Origin: Forficula auricularia
Taxonomy: Eukaryota > Arthropoda > Insecta > Dermaptera > Forficulidae
NCBI GenBank assembly: GCA_024734495.1
Contig: JALMQS010000102.1
Span: 9,579,894-9,643,893 of the forward strand
Length of the DNA stretch: 64,000 nucleotides
Direction: 5' to 3'
The translations under genes and the position numbers were made by a program. This document shows, in pieces, positions 9,893 through 20,729 of this stretch; within the stretch, counting starts at the first letter, position 1; every line of letters starts with the position of its first letter. The notes under the pieces are model-generated. The model was given only the letters and a program-made list of their open reading frames with translations, did no database searches and was not told the origin of the DNA.

Positions 9893-10301
9893 AGTTTTTT
9901 AAAAAGAACTTTAAGACTTATTACATTTTTATTTGTTTATTGAAGAAAGATTACATACACTTGTAGTCACAGTCAAACAAGGATTTAAGTAGTTATTGTC
10001 GGTGATTTATAATTAAATCCCGAATTTAAGCAAACGCGTACAATGAACGTTTGGGTTTAATTGAAATGAGTTTACAACTTATATTGAATTTATATGGAGT
10101 TGTATTGAATTTGTCAGAGATTTAAATAAAATCCTGAATTTAAGAAAAGGGCGTTAGGGCATAGCCACCGGCCGACTTTAATGGAGCAAATGTTCCACGA
10201 GCGAGTGAGCGGCCGACTTATATAGCAAAAGACCGCAGGCGTCAGCGTCATGACTGACGTCATGAAAAGTGCTTAGGTCCGCAGTAATCGCCACTATAAC
10301 T
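9893..10301 (-). repeat. 5' LTR of errantivirus
   Basis: This 409-base LTR begins AGTTATAGTGG and ends AAAAAACT on the minus strand. It carries TGACGTCA (10255-10262), TATATAAG (10217-10224) and AATAAA (9936-9941), so the promoter and polyadenylation signals are in U3/R order. It is otherwise identical by eye to the 3' LTR. Confidence 0.93.
10217..10262 (-). promoter_or_regulatory. LTR promoter: CRE-like palindrome and TATA box
   Basis: Reading on the minus strand, TGACGTCA with nearby repeated TGAC/GTCA half-sites is followed about 31 bases later by TATATAAG. The spacing fits an RNA polymerase II promoter driving transcription toward gag. The same pair occurs in the other LTR at 2930-2975. 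Confidence 0.6.
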
Positions 10302-11894
10302 TTGGTATTTTTAAAAAACCCTAATATTAAATTGTGAAAAATAGCGAAAATGATGACGTATTCGATAAAATTTGCAAAAAAAGTGAAGATTAAAACAAAA
10401 TTTCAAAAAATGAAGAATACTTTTTGGACATCATTCCCTGGTTGATAAGTCACCAACCGCCACTGGTATCTCGTATATCTCTGGTATAATATGTACAAAT
10501 CTTTTATAAAAAAAATTTAAAACGTTTTATTTGTAATCCAAATGTTTTGGAAGAATTTCTACCTTTATCAATGGAATTTTAAGAAATTTGAAAAAATTAG
10601 TTGCTTTAAGAAATGAATATAAAGCAACTAAGATAAAAGCTCCAGTAGTGGAGCCTGTAACTGTAGTGGGACAGATGCATGAAAAATGCAAAAATTAGCT
10701 TACCCAACTTTGAAAAATTGCGCTATATATAGCTCATGCTTTTGAATGGATAAGCTCGGATATTCTCATTTTAATTTAATTTTTTTGACGAATATTTTTT
10801 CCATCATTTTTTTATAAAATGTTTTTGTTATCCTATTATTTTCTCGAAGAATTTTTTTAATTAGAATATTCGCGTTTTAGACTTGAATAAAAATTAACAA
10901 TATAAATATTTACGAAAAATAATTTTTCTGTAAAAATGTTTGATAAATGTTAGAAAAACAGTTCATATCTTGCTCATTTTATTATTATTATTATTTATTT
11001 TTAATTATTTTAGGTGTTTTTGAGATATTTCGAAAAAAGAATTAAAAAAAAAATACTTTATTAATACACGATCTCCACACATATAAACACAGAATAATTA
11101 AAAAAAAAATGCTTTTTCAGACCCAGAAGAAACATTAATATGATGAAAAAATATTTTTTTATTTATTCCTCTGATTGCTTTCTTCCTTGTTATATAACGC
11201 CTCCTAAATAAATTTATTTTAAATTTTGAGCTGTCCAAATGTAAAAATTAAAAAAAAGATAAATAGATCACACATCCAGCTGGTTAATTTTAATAACAAT
11301 CACATCAAGGTTAAATTTTATATCACTTCTGATGAAAGGTTTTATTTTCATCAAGCCAGGAGAAGTCTGTATGTTGGAACCAAACCCGATCCGGAACTTT
11401 GGTAGTAATTTAATCACTGAAAGTAGCACTGATTCACCTTGAATTTGATTTTGAAAAAAAAAGAAAAAAGAAATAACACAAGACAACCATTATTTTCATT
11501 ATATTATTATGATATGAATAATTTATGTGGTTTTGAGGAAATGTTCAAAAATTTGCATTTAGAGAATCAATTTATCAGATTTAGAAAAAGAAATGATTTT
11601 TAAAAATTACACTCTTATTGAAAATTGATAATAAAATATAAATTTCAGTACGGAAGTATTGAAATTGTAAAGAAAAAAATTGATATTTTTGCTTAGTTTT
11701 TTCAAAATATGTATCTAAAAACGGTTAAACTACTTTAATAAAAAATTATAACTACGAGAAAATTATAACTACGAGAAATCCCTGAGTAGAGTATAACAAA
11801 AAGGATATTTTAAGATAATTTAATTTTTCAACATTTTATATAATCATATTGTTTTAGTAAATAAATTTTTGACCACCCTGTATAATCATATTTT
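10302..11894. other. AT-rich DNA, no gene seen
   Basis: No exon, RNA gene or element terminus was recognised. Short frames such as the one at 11268-11486 lack any family signature. Confidence 0.5.
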
Positions 11895-11896
11895 TA

Positions 11897-12968
11897 TTAG
11901 CCGACTTCAAATAAGGAGGAGGTTCTCAATTAGACCGATTTTTTTTGTGTCTATGTTACCTGATTTCTTCGCCAATTGTAAACCGATTTTGATGATTTTT
12001 TTGCATTGGGTTCAGTATAGTTTCCGATTGGTAAATTAATTGGTATTGGACCTTTTTTGTTATGTTTGTTCAGGCATAACTTTATGAACAAATTTTAATG
12101 ATTCTTTCTGCGTTTGGATCAGTATAGCTCCAAGATAGTCAAGATACCTAACTGTTTATTTATTTATTTATTTTATGTAGGTTCAGCGAGAACTTTTTGT
12201 CACGTTGACCGATTTCGATTATTCTTTTTTTATTGGAAATTGGGTACCTTAGGGGTGGTACCATATTAATTTGGTCAAGTTATGATGATATGATCAATGA
12301 CGAAATAACGTAAATCTCCAATTCTTATGAGCAAATAATTGAAATTATAATAAATAAAATCTTTATAAAAAAAATCTTAAAACATTCATTTAAAACCCGC
12401 AAACGTTTCGAGAGGATTTCTATATTTATTAATTGAATTTTATTATCTTTTTCTGATTCATTCGCCCGACGCTTTCTCTTGCGAGATGCATGCAAGGTAT
12501 TATATTAAGTCACTATTAATAACATCACTAAAAAGAGAAAAATAAAAATAATTTTTATAAAACAAAAATTCAACCGACTTCAAAAAAATTAAATGCATCA
12601 AATAAAATAATAAGAACTCAATAAAATAGAACTCAAAATAAAATAAAATGCACTAAAAGATATAAAATAATTATCTAATTTAGTTACAACTAAACGACGA
12701 AATATTAACATGAAATCACTTTTTGAAGTCGGTGCCAAAAATATACATTTTATGAATCGAACTCGACGGATCTTACTTAGTACGTTTGGCGAGTAAGCTC
12801 GCTTATATAGTTTGTTTAGCACCGACTTCAAAAAGTGATTTCATGTTAATATTCCGTCCTTTAATTGTAACTAAATTAGATAATTATTTTATACCTTTTA
12901 GTGCATTTTATTTGATTTTTGAGTTTTATTATTTTATTTGTTGCATTCAATTTTTTGAAGTCGGTTTA
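11897..12968 (-). mobile_element. GACTTC-family repeat, copy a (long form)
   Basis: This copy has the family layout. A foldback of two arms begins ACCGACTTCAAAAA and encloses a GC-richer core (AACGTACTAAGTAAGATC, about 12770-12790). A tail of about 0.6 kb ends in AGGAGGAGGTTCTCAATT. The tail includes the short family reading frame (see the copy at 17514-17729), which here is shifted by loss of one A near 12360. No transposase is present, so it is non-autonomous. Confidence 0.75.
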
Positions 12969-13474
12969 ATTTTTTTTTTATAAGAATTATTTTTTAGTAA
13001 ATTTATGTTTGTGGTATTAGGCCACCCGCCCTGAGGGCCTAGCTGCAGAGAGTGTGCCGGAGGTAGTAAATAATAAATAATCCTGGGATCGTGAGTATTG
13101 AAAAAAAATGTTCACTTCTTCCTCAAATTCTGGATTTATTGAATTTAGAGTCGCTAAGCGCAGGAGCACTTTGTCCTCATTTTGTATTGTATAATTAAAT
13201 CGAATTATTATTCGAAGGCACCGACCAGTGATTTCAAAATATATTATCCTATTTATAAAGAAAATCGTCCAATATTTTCTAGTCGTTTGTGAAACAGTTT
13301 TTTTTTTTTTTTTTAATACGTGTATACCAGTATATTATGAATTTTGGCTCTGGGTCCTTCAAAGAAAAAATACTTTTGTTTTCATTTGTCGTGATTTTCA
13401 ATGCAACTTTGATATAAAAGGTAAATGTGGGAATATTTCAACCCTTAGGCCTATACCACCTGTCGGCAACCTCC
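12969..13474. other. no gene seen
   Basis: Mixed AT-rich sequence with a T-run near 13300. No element end or exon was identified. Confidence 0.45.
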
Positions 13475-13754
13475 AGGGGCTGATTAGATTTTGGTTGAAA
13501 TCGAACCAAAAATTAAAGGGGAAAGGAGTTAATTATTAAAATTAAAAAATTTTCAAACAAAAAAATGAAATATACCTATTATAAAATGAATCTAATAAAA
13601 AAAAGATTTAGTTATTATTTATTTTTTTCTGGGACCAAAATTGGAGGGGGTTCAAAAAATAGAACTATTAAGTCCTAGACCCTTAGACGGTTTGTATGAA
13701 ATTTCGCATACGCAGCCTATACGACCTTAAGAAAATGAGCCTTATGTGAAATCA

Positions 13755-14258
13755 AGGGGTGAACCGCGACCTAATATCGTGTACATCTACTTCCACTTCC
13801 ACTTTTATTTCCAAGTAGAAGACAATAGATGAAGGGGCATTATCTAATGAATTCCAAAATAATTCCAAAGACGTGTAAACCTAATTCCAATCACGGTTCA
13901 CCCCTCGTGTGAAATTGATAGTGACCAAAAAAAAGGGGAGCGGAGGCGTGAGGGTTAAATATATATTTTCAAACAAAATTCGAAGAAATCTGATATTTCT
14001 GATTGAATGGTCTCATAATTAAAAGAAGATATTATTAATTGCCGGCGGTGATCCTCGATTGGAAGTAGGTGTACACCTCTTTGGAAGTATTTTGGAAGTA
14101 CTTGAAAACATTTGGAAATACTTGAAAGTACTTGGGAATATTTGAAAGTACTTGGGAAAATTTGAAAGCACTTGGAAATATTTGGAAGTACTTGAAAATA
14201 TTTGGAAGTACAAGTGGAAGTAGGTGCACAGCATATTAGGTCGCGGTTCACTCCTCGT
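13755..14258. repeat. element with GGTGAACCGCGACCTAATAT terminal inverted repeats
   Basis: The left end GGTGAACCGCGACCTAATAT (about 13758-13777) recurs inverted at the right end (about 14231-14256), each followed inward by a CTACTTCCACTT-type stretch. A third, inverted GGTTCACCCCTCG lies at about 13893-13906, so a smaller element may be nested at 13755-13906. No transposase is present. Confidence 0.6.
14080..14218. repeat. minisatellite of about 22-23-base units
   Basis: Tandem variants of the pattern TTGGAAATACTTGAAAGTAC repeat about six times. The apparent reading frames across it (Phe/Lys/Tyr-rich) are by-products of the repeat. Confidence 0.7.
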
Positions 14259-14395
14259 TAATTGCTAATGGGGTCAAAATTAAGAGAGAGAGGGTTCTTT
14301 TGTAAATAATTATAAATTATTTGATTAAATATTAAATTAAATATAAGAGTGGGACCAGTATGGTAAAATCATGTAGATGGCCACATCATCTTATT

Positions 14396-15197
14396 ATTTT
14401 AAATAATCATTTAAGTCTTCTTAAAAAATAAATTCTGCCAACGGCTAACTTCATCATTTCGTTTTCGTGAAGGTAACGGTGTGCGTGTGTCGGTGTGCCG
14501 ATGTTAACATTTCACTCTCATTTTTTCCCATAACACGCCAAAAGAAGTAACACTTCATAAATAATTATTTTAGCTCTTTGTTTTTTAATGAAAATTAATT
14601 TCCCTTTGAATCTTTTGAAGACAGCCTCTCATACGAAGATCTCAAGTATTTATCATCATTACCATCATATAAACAGAGATCTATGAATCTGTTCCTGTTT
14701 AACCTCCATCTTCTTCTTTTGGTAGTCCCATGTCCCGTTTTCCTTTTCCTTTTCAGGATCTTTATATTTTTTACTCGTTCTTTAGTAGATAATATATCAA
14801 GTCAATTACAAATTTATAGAATTATAAATTTAGCTAATTTATACCAATCGGTACGAAATTATGTTTGAGTCTAAATCTTCATTAGAAGCAAAGTTGTAGA
14901 GGATGTAATTTTTGACATTTTCGTTTAAAAAATGTTGAAAATAAACACCCAAAATGAGGCGGAAGGTAAAAAATGAAGATTCTAGACCTTTGGACCAAAC
15001 TCAACGAACATCAGTAAATTCTAGTTGACACACAGGTATTCAGTGAAAAGCGTTTTAACTAGTAAGAACCCGTTCTTACTAAAAAAACTAGGTTTCTACT
15101 GCAACATATATATACTGTATATATTAGACTGGTTGTTAAAAATTAAATTTTTTCCGACACCCTCTAAAATGCTTCCTTTTGATGAAAAAACGTGAGG
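14396..15197. other. no gene; Helitron-like fragment in the distal part
   Basis: 14396-14860 shows nothing recognisable. From about 14880 the sequence (AGCAAAGTTGTAGAGGATGT, then ACCAAACTCAACGAAC) resembles the interior of the Helitron-like element at 61481-62144. Confidence 0.4.
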
Positions 15198-16352
15198 TAA
15201 ATTTTTTACTTTACCATACAGGTTATGACCAAGTATTGTAATCGTGTCATTAAAATCACGGCTCTCATCTGTGGAGAGGAGCCTCAAAATATTCTCTTGC
15301 TACCCTTGATGCAATTCAGAAACGAGCCGTCAGGCTAATTGACGATTCTACCCTCACCGACTCCCTCGACTCGCTGGCTCATCGAAGAGATGTCTCTGCC
15401 CTTTCCCTTTTCTATAGATACTATCACGGCAGGTGCTCTGATGAGATAAAATCAATAATTCCCCCAAAGCATGCTTTGCACGCTGCATACGTTTTGCCGA
15501 CTCCCAACACTCTTTCGCGGTCAAATTAGAAAAGTGCCGGACCACTTCATTCGCGAATTCATATATCCCCATGACTTCAAGGAACTGGAACTCTCTCCCA
15601 GCCTCTATCTTTCCCAGCACCTATGATCTTCAAACCTTCAAAGGCAGGGTGCATAGACACCTACGTCTACACCCTCTCACTTAATCAACTTTCCTTCTCT
15701 TCGGTAATGCAAGGGTCTTTCGAGATCCATAGGGGCTACATCTTTACTGGTGCACCCCTTCTTGCATTCGATTGCATTAAAAAAAAAAAAAAAAAAACGT
15801 GGTTTTTTCCTTCTTTTTTTCAAAATATCTCAAAAACAGCTGAAACTATTTTGATTAAAAAAATTGGGCAAAACCATGGCATTTCAGTCTACAAAAAAGC
15901 TCTAAAAAGTGAACATCGAAAAAAATTATGTTTTTCGAGATAATAATTGTTTTGTCAAAATGTTTGTTAGTTAGTTAGTCTGTCCGGTTGTCTGGTTGGG
16001 TGTCCGTTAATCTGTGCGTTACCAAATTTGGTTAAAAGTTAAAAATCTAGGCCATTTGAGCAAACTCAATCAAATTTTGTATCCATAATCACTGGGACCC
16101 CAGAAGTCTAAAAGTGCAAAAACTAACCTCCCAAAATGGGGGGGGGGGGTGTTTGGTCAAAAAATGAAAATATAGGCTCTTGTACCAAACTCAACACAAA
16201 TTGTGTATACATAATCAGTGGGACCCCAGGAGTCTAAAAATGCAAAAACCAACCCCCTTCCCCTATATGATTATGAATAATTTTAATAAATATTAAATAT
16301 AAGTGAGGGGCAGTTGTATGGTAAATTCAAGTGGATGGCCACATCAGAACAC
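15198..16352 (+). mobile_element. CATACAGGG-family repeat with LINE insertion
   Basis: It starts CTTTACCATACAGG near 15208 and resumes after a LINE fragment at 15800 with the family sequence (TCTCAAAAACAGCTGAAACTATTTTGA). It ends with TATGGTAAATTCAAG ... GGATGGCCACATCAGAACACG. The terminal CTTTACCATACA recurs inverted near the 3' end in this family, and internal units of about 120 bases (AACTCAA.CAAATTTTGTAT ... CCCAAAATGGGG) are tandem. Confidence 0.7.
15283..15797 (+). mobile_element. LINE 3' fragment (reverse transcriptase C-terminal end) with poly-A
   Basis: The plus strand encodes LDAIQKRAVRLIDD followed by SLAHRRDVSALSLFYRYYHG, a hallmark of the region just after the RT domain of jockey/CR1-type LINEs. 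A frame disruption near 15525 follows, then the NWNSLP-like end and a 3' UTR closing in a long A run at 15780-15797. It is 5'-truncated and inserted in a CATACAGGG repeat. The long minus-strand frame here is only its antisense. Confidence 0.8.
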
Positions 16353-17124
16353 GTTAGCTTTATTTTTTATTAAAAACAACACGTACCACAAGACGATCTA
16401 AGTTCATTTTTTGGTAAAATCATGTTTTTTTGGAAATTTCTTATCACAAATAGTATTTTTACAATTTTGGAACTCAAATGAATAAAATTTCAAAATTTTA
16501 ATTTTAATTTTTTAAATTTCTCGAAATATTTTTTATATAGAAACTATAGACGTATGAAATCGCCGGTGATTTAATAAATATAGATAATGATTGTATATTA
16601 TTAACCTGCTAGCTAACTTACCGATAGGAAATTTACTTGAGAAATTACTTCAAATTTATTGATGGAAATAATGACAATAATAATGTAACATTGTAAATAA
16701 TATTCAATTATCAAAAAATTATTATTATTACACATTTAATGAGAAATTATATAATAACACACTTAAAATCAAATGTAATTATTATATTTATTGTATATAA
16801 AAAGTCAATTTTACTTTAATTTTATTTTAACCCTAGAACGCTTAATCCGGGGGGGGGGGGGGCTGTCGGGGCCGATCACACCTTTTCTTTTCAATAACTT
16901 TCAGGAAAGGGGTCCCATAGATTTCAAGTTTTTAATATCCCTTCATTAATACATAATAAAAGTATTTTTAAAGTATTTTTCTAAAAAACAAATTTTTATA
17001 TACCTAATTTTTTCTTGGAACCATTTTACAAACACAAAGTCATAAGACGAGCCTCTCAGGCCCGGGGATTTTCTTTGTATTAAAACAGTAAAAACAGTAA
17101 AAGAGTTTTGATATATTATTTATT
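16353..17124. other. no gene; possible piggyBac-type end at 16829
   Basis: Very AT-rich. At about 16829 a TTAA is followed by CCCTAGAACGCTTAATCC, which resembles piggyBac-superfamily termini (TTAA target, CCCTAGA start), then a run of 14 G. I could not find the matching end. Confidence 0.35.
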
Positions 17125-17128
17125 TTTA

Positions 17129-18065
17129 ACCGACTTCAAAAAAGGAGGAGGTTCTCAATTCGACTGAATTTCTTTTTGTGTCTATGTTACCTGATATCTT
17201 CGCCAATTGTGAACCAATTTTGATGATTTTTTTGCATTGGGTTCAGTAGTGTTTCCGATTGGTCCGGTTTTTTTCATTCGTATTGGACTGTTTTAATATG
17301 TTTGTTCAGGCATAACTTCTTTGTTTATGAACCGATTTTAATGATTCTTTCTGTGTTTGAATCAGTTTAGCTCCAAGATAGTCAAGTTATCTAACTATTT
17401 ATTTATTTTTTATTTTTGTATGTTCAGCGAGAACTTTTTGGCACGAAGACCGATTTCATTGATTCTTTTTTTATTGGAAAGGGGTACCTTAGGGTGGTCC
17501 CATATTAATTTGGTCAAGTTCTGATCATATGATCAATGACGAAATAACGTAAATATCCAATTCTTATGAGCAAATAATCGAAATTATAATAAATAAAATC
17601 TTTTATAAAAAAAAAACGTTCATTTAAAGCCCGCAAACGTTTCGAGAGAATTTCTATATTTATGAATTGAATTTTTTTATCATTTTCTGATTCATTCGCT
17701 CTATGCTTTCTCATACGAGATGCATACAAAATATTATCTTAAGTCACTGTTAATAACATCACTAAAAAAGAGAAAAATAAAAATAATTTTTTTTAAAAAA
17801 TAAAACCGACTTCAAAAAAATTAAATGCAACAAATAAAATAATAAGAACTCAAAAATCAAATAAAATACACCAAAAGGTATAAAATAATTATGTACTCTA
17901 GTTACAACTACACGACGAAATTTTTACATGAAATCACTTTTTGAAGACGGTGCCAAACATAAACATTTTATGAATCGCACTCGACGGATCTTAGTTAGTA
18001 CGTTTGGCGGGTAAGCTCGCTTATATAGTTTGTTTAGTACCGACTTCAAAAAGCGATTTCATGTA
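17129..18065 (-). mobile_element. GACTTC-family repeat, copy b (long form)
   Basis: The tail (from ACCGACTTCAAAAAAGGAGG at 17131), the short frame, the first arm and the core (AGTACGTTTGGCGGGTAAGC at about 17997) are present. The second arm stops near 18075, where a LINE 3' tail begins. A further partial copy lies at about 18350-18495. Confidence 0.72.
17514..17729 (-). CDS. short ORF carried by the GACTTC repeat family
   Basis: This 71-codon frame starts with a basic segment (RMRKHRANES) followed by a segment rich in Ile, Phe, Leu and Asp ([17 protein letters not shown] ... NFDYLLIRIG). I do not recognise it. The same frame is open at 41966-42181, is split by a LINE insertion in the copy at 44830-45967, and is frameshifted in the copy at 11897. 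The frame has survived with mostly substitution differences in several copies. That could be residual coding capacity, a decayed piece of an autonomous parent, or chance. No ribosomal or splice context supports expression. Confidence 0.3.
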   Translation of the reverse strand: MYASRMRKHRANESENDKKIQFINIEILSKRLRALNERFFFIKDFIYYNFDYLLIRIGYLRYFVIDHMIRT

Positions 18066-18349
18066 AAAATTTCTTAAATCTCCGGAGTCGAAGCTCAAAT
18101 ACAATGTATACATTAATTCATGTAAAATAATTGGTTTAATATCATTTTCTGATGGGAATTGAAATAATTATCGGAAAAGAGGTTTTTTTATTTAATTAGT
18201 TTTTCCTCTTATTAAAAACAAGGACTAAAAAGATGATCAAGGACACTCAATGGTGGAGAAGTAATCTCTGGAGTCGAAGCTAAAATACAATGTATACATT
18301 AATTCATGTAAAATAATTGGTTTAATAAAATTTATTAAATTTATTATCA
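18066..18349 (+). mobile_element. LINE 3' tails (two tandem partial copies)
   Basis: GGAGTCGAAGCT.AAATACAATGTATACATTAATTCATG followed by AATTGGTTTAAT occurs twice (about 18080-18135 and 18255-18325). The same 3' UTR is at 45257-45519 (inverted) and 46330-46560. No coding part remains. Confidence 0.6.
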
Positions 18350-18495
18350 TTTTCTGATTGATTCGCCCGACGCTTTCTCTTACGAGATTCATACAGGGTA
18401 TTATATTAAGTCACTATTAAGAACACCACTAAAAGAGAAAAATAAAAAATAATTTTTATAAAAAAATAAAATAAAAGGGACTTCAAAAAATTAAA

Positions 18496-19206
18496 CAATT
18501 AAACATATAGTGGGACCGACAGGCCCGGCTCGCGACTTTGTGTTTGTGAAAAAGCTTGTGTGTTTTAGGGATAAGAAGGATTTTCACTTAAAAGGAATAA
18601 ATTTAAAAGATAGCGATTTTTTATTTCTCTGGCATTATTTATCCCTTCACGCTGACCACCTGTTTATCCAATTAGTACCCAAGATATATTTGCATTTTAG
18701 ATTTTTCTTTTCCTTAAAGATTTTTTTCTTCTTCATTCAGCCACCAAAGGTCATGGCTTCAAGTTCATTGATCACGATCTGCAGCAACTAATTATTTAAG
18801 AAATATGTTCCTTTTGTTCCATCGAAGATATAAATTATGGTTACAAATTTACGATTATTATCGATGGCTTTGATGTATAAGTATTTACATTAAAAAATAA
18901 AAAAGATGAGAAATTGTAATTATTATTGTTTTATTTTAAATATTTGATATCCTTGTTCTATGTAATCCTTTCTTGACATTTATTGGGATGAGGAAAGAAA
19001 AGTTTTTTCAAAATTGTTTGATATTGGGTTTTCTAAGAATAAATAAGGAGATGTGAAGATCCACATGACTATGTCATATTTATTCTCCTTGTAGATTTAA
19101 ATTTAAATTATTTTGTTTCTTAAAGAGAAATCAATGAGGTTGTTTTCTGCTTGATGAAAATTAAATATACAATAAATTATATATATAGTATATATTTTTG
19201 ATATAT
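18496..19206. other. no gene recognised
   Basis: A 93-codon frame (18510-18791) shows no family similarity and is Phe-rich as expected for AT-rich DNA. Nothing else was identified. Confidence 0.4.
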
Positions 19207-19853
19207 TAAGGTGGTTCTTATTTTGGGTATTTTTGAATTTTTACGCTGATGGAGGCTCATATGGTTCGAAATAAATTTAAAAAAATATTCCCCAAGTTTC
19301 AAGTCTTTATCTCATTTTTAACCTGTGCCGCACAGCAGATGCAAGTTTCCCATCTAAATAACATGGGGTTTTTGATATTGAAATATCAATTTTTTATTCC
19401 GGCCAAAATAATTGTTCAAAAAAATTGAAACTTTGTAGACATATTTTTTATAATTGTAGCTATCCTTCAGAATTTTAACAGATTTTTATCTATTATAATT
19501 TTGGAATCTATAACTTACTAACGCTAAGATATAGCAGTATCTTATTTAACTGTAACTCAAAAATTTAATAGCTAAGAATCTGAAAAAATTCTGAAGGATA
19601 GCTACTATTACAAGGATGAAGTCTATTGAGTTTCAATTTATTTTTGAACTATTACTTGGGCCGGAATAAAAAATTGATCGTTCAATGCCAAAAACCCCAT
19701 GTTATTTAGATGGGAAACTTGCATCGCTGTGCGGCATAGGTTAAAATTGAGATAGAGATTTGAAACTTGATGGGTATTTTTTTATTTATTTTGAACCATT
19801 TGAGCATCTGTCAGCGTAAAATTCGAAAATACCCAAAATAAGGGCCACCCTAA
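19207..19853. repeat. large foldback element, arms about 310 bases
   Basis: Left arm 19207-19520 and right arm 19545-19853 are inverted copies with scattered differences. Shared landmarks read inward are GGTGG.TCTTATTTTGGGTAT, CGCACAGC.GATGCAAGTTTC, TAACATGGGGTTTTTG and GTAGCTATCCTTCAGAATTT. The loop is only about 25 bases. A transcript across it would form a long hairpin. Confidence 0.8.
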
Positions 19854-20582
19854 TATACATGTATAATATTTATTTCTATCGAGCAGAGGACAACCTCATT
19901 GATTTATCTTTATGAATCTACAACTCTATTTTTAAGATTTTAAGATTTTTAAAATGTTCAAAATTTTTTTTCAAAAATTCCAAAATCTTAAAATACCGAT
20001 TATTATCTAAGATCTTAACAATTTGATTTTTTATGTCAGACGGATCGCCACCTCAGAAGTCGAACCCAAGCACCAATCTAGCTATCCGGGCAGTTGACCT
20101 TTCCATTCCATTGAAATATCACAATTTATCAGAAACTACTGGAGCTAAACTCTTGAAAATTTGTATGAAAGCTTCTTTAAAACGTAAATGTTTGGTAAGA
20201 AAGTTTTGTAAAAAATTTAAATAATATAAAGTTGTGAAAAAATTAAGAATTTCTAAACTCACGTTCTTATCGGGTTCAATAAGATTTTACATCTGAAAAG
20301 TAACATTCATACAAAATTTCAAATTTCTTTCTCCAGTAGTTATTGAGAACTCGTTATATATAATATATATATCCATAAAAAATTTCCATACATGGATGAT
20401 TAAAAATAAAAGAATGGGTGCTTTATTTAATTAAATTTTAAGTGAAGATTACCACACTTTTATTTTTAGTCAAATTTTGGGCTTACTAGTCAAGAAAAAA
20501 ATTTTTTTAGCGCATTTAAAAAATAAATATAAAAAACATTTTTATTGTAATTTTTAATTTATACGTAATTGAAATTTGATTT
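19854..20582. other. no gene recognised
   Basis: AT-rich sequence. A 63-codon frame at 20033-20224 has no recognisable family signature. Confidence 0.4.
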
Positions 20583-20729
20583 TACTTTTTTTTTATTGGC
20601 TTTTCAGCCAATTTACGATACTATTATTAAATTATGACTTACATGTAGGGATCAGATTTTTAGCCGGATTCGAACCCGGATCCACTTGAATAGCAGACTT
20701 GTACGCTAACCACTGGCCTAACCCGACCC
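20583..20729 (-). mobile_element. tRNA-derived SINE, family 1
   Basis: On the minus strand the head reads like a tRNA gene with an A-box (TAGGCCAGTGGTTAGCG) and a B-box (GGTTCGAATCC). A short body follows containing ATCGTAAATTGGCTGAAAAG, then an A-rich tail. The body matches the plus-strand copy at 27531-27716, so this is a SINE and not a functional tRNA gene. Confidence 0.75.

Larger units (their letters stand above)
2608..10301 (-). mobile_element. complete errantivirus-like Ty3/gypsy LTR retrotransposon with env
   Basis: This element of about 7.7 kb lies on the minus strand with LTRs at both ends, each beginning AGTTATAGTGG and ending AAAAAACT, the AGT...ACT form of gypsy-type errantiviruses. 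Reading 5' to 3' it has LTR, primer binding site, untranslated leader, gag, pol (protease, reverse transcriptase, RNase H, integrase), env, LTR. gag and pol are open throughout; env is split by one base. The LTRs differ only by two single-base length changes in homopolymers. I found no 4-bp target duplication: the outer flanks read GTCAA on the left and TTGGT on the right. This is an insect endogenous element, described only as seen. Confidence 0.95.
13475..14395 (+). repeat. CATACAGGG-family fragment interrupted by a TIR/minisatellite insert
   Basis: The stretches at 13475-13680 (GGGGCTGATTAGATTTTGGT) and 14265-14395 (AGTATGGTAAAATCATG ... GATGGCCACATCA) match the interior and 3' end of the CATACAGGG family. 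What lies between is a separate cluster. Confidence 0.55.

Noticed and set aside
2608..10301. vertebrate-type endogenous retrovirus
   Set aside because: AGT...ACT LTR ends, no CCHC knuckle in Gag, a Ty3/gypsy-type pol and an F-like Env place it with insect errantiviruses.
12598..12983. small proteins with [21 protein letters not shown]
   Set aside because: They recur in every GACTTC copy because they span the arm and core; the frame crosses a palindrome and has no conserved start or stop.
14080..14218. CRISPR-like array
   Set aside because: The units are contiguous diverged tandem repeats without spacers, in a eukaryotic context.
15354..15620. 88-codon minus-strand protein
   Set aside because: It is the antisense of the LINE reverse-transcriptase tail encoded on the plus strand.
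20660..20729. tRNA gene on the minus strand
   Set aside because: The A- and B-boxes are present, but a shared body and A-rich tail with the copy at 27.5 kb show that it is a SINE head.
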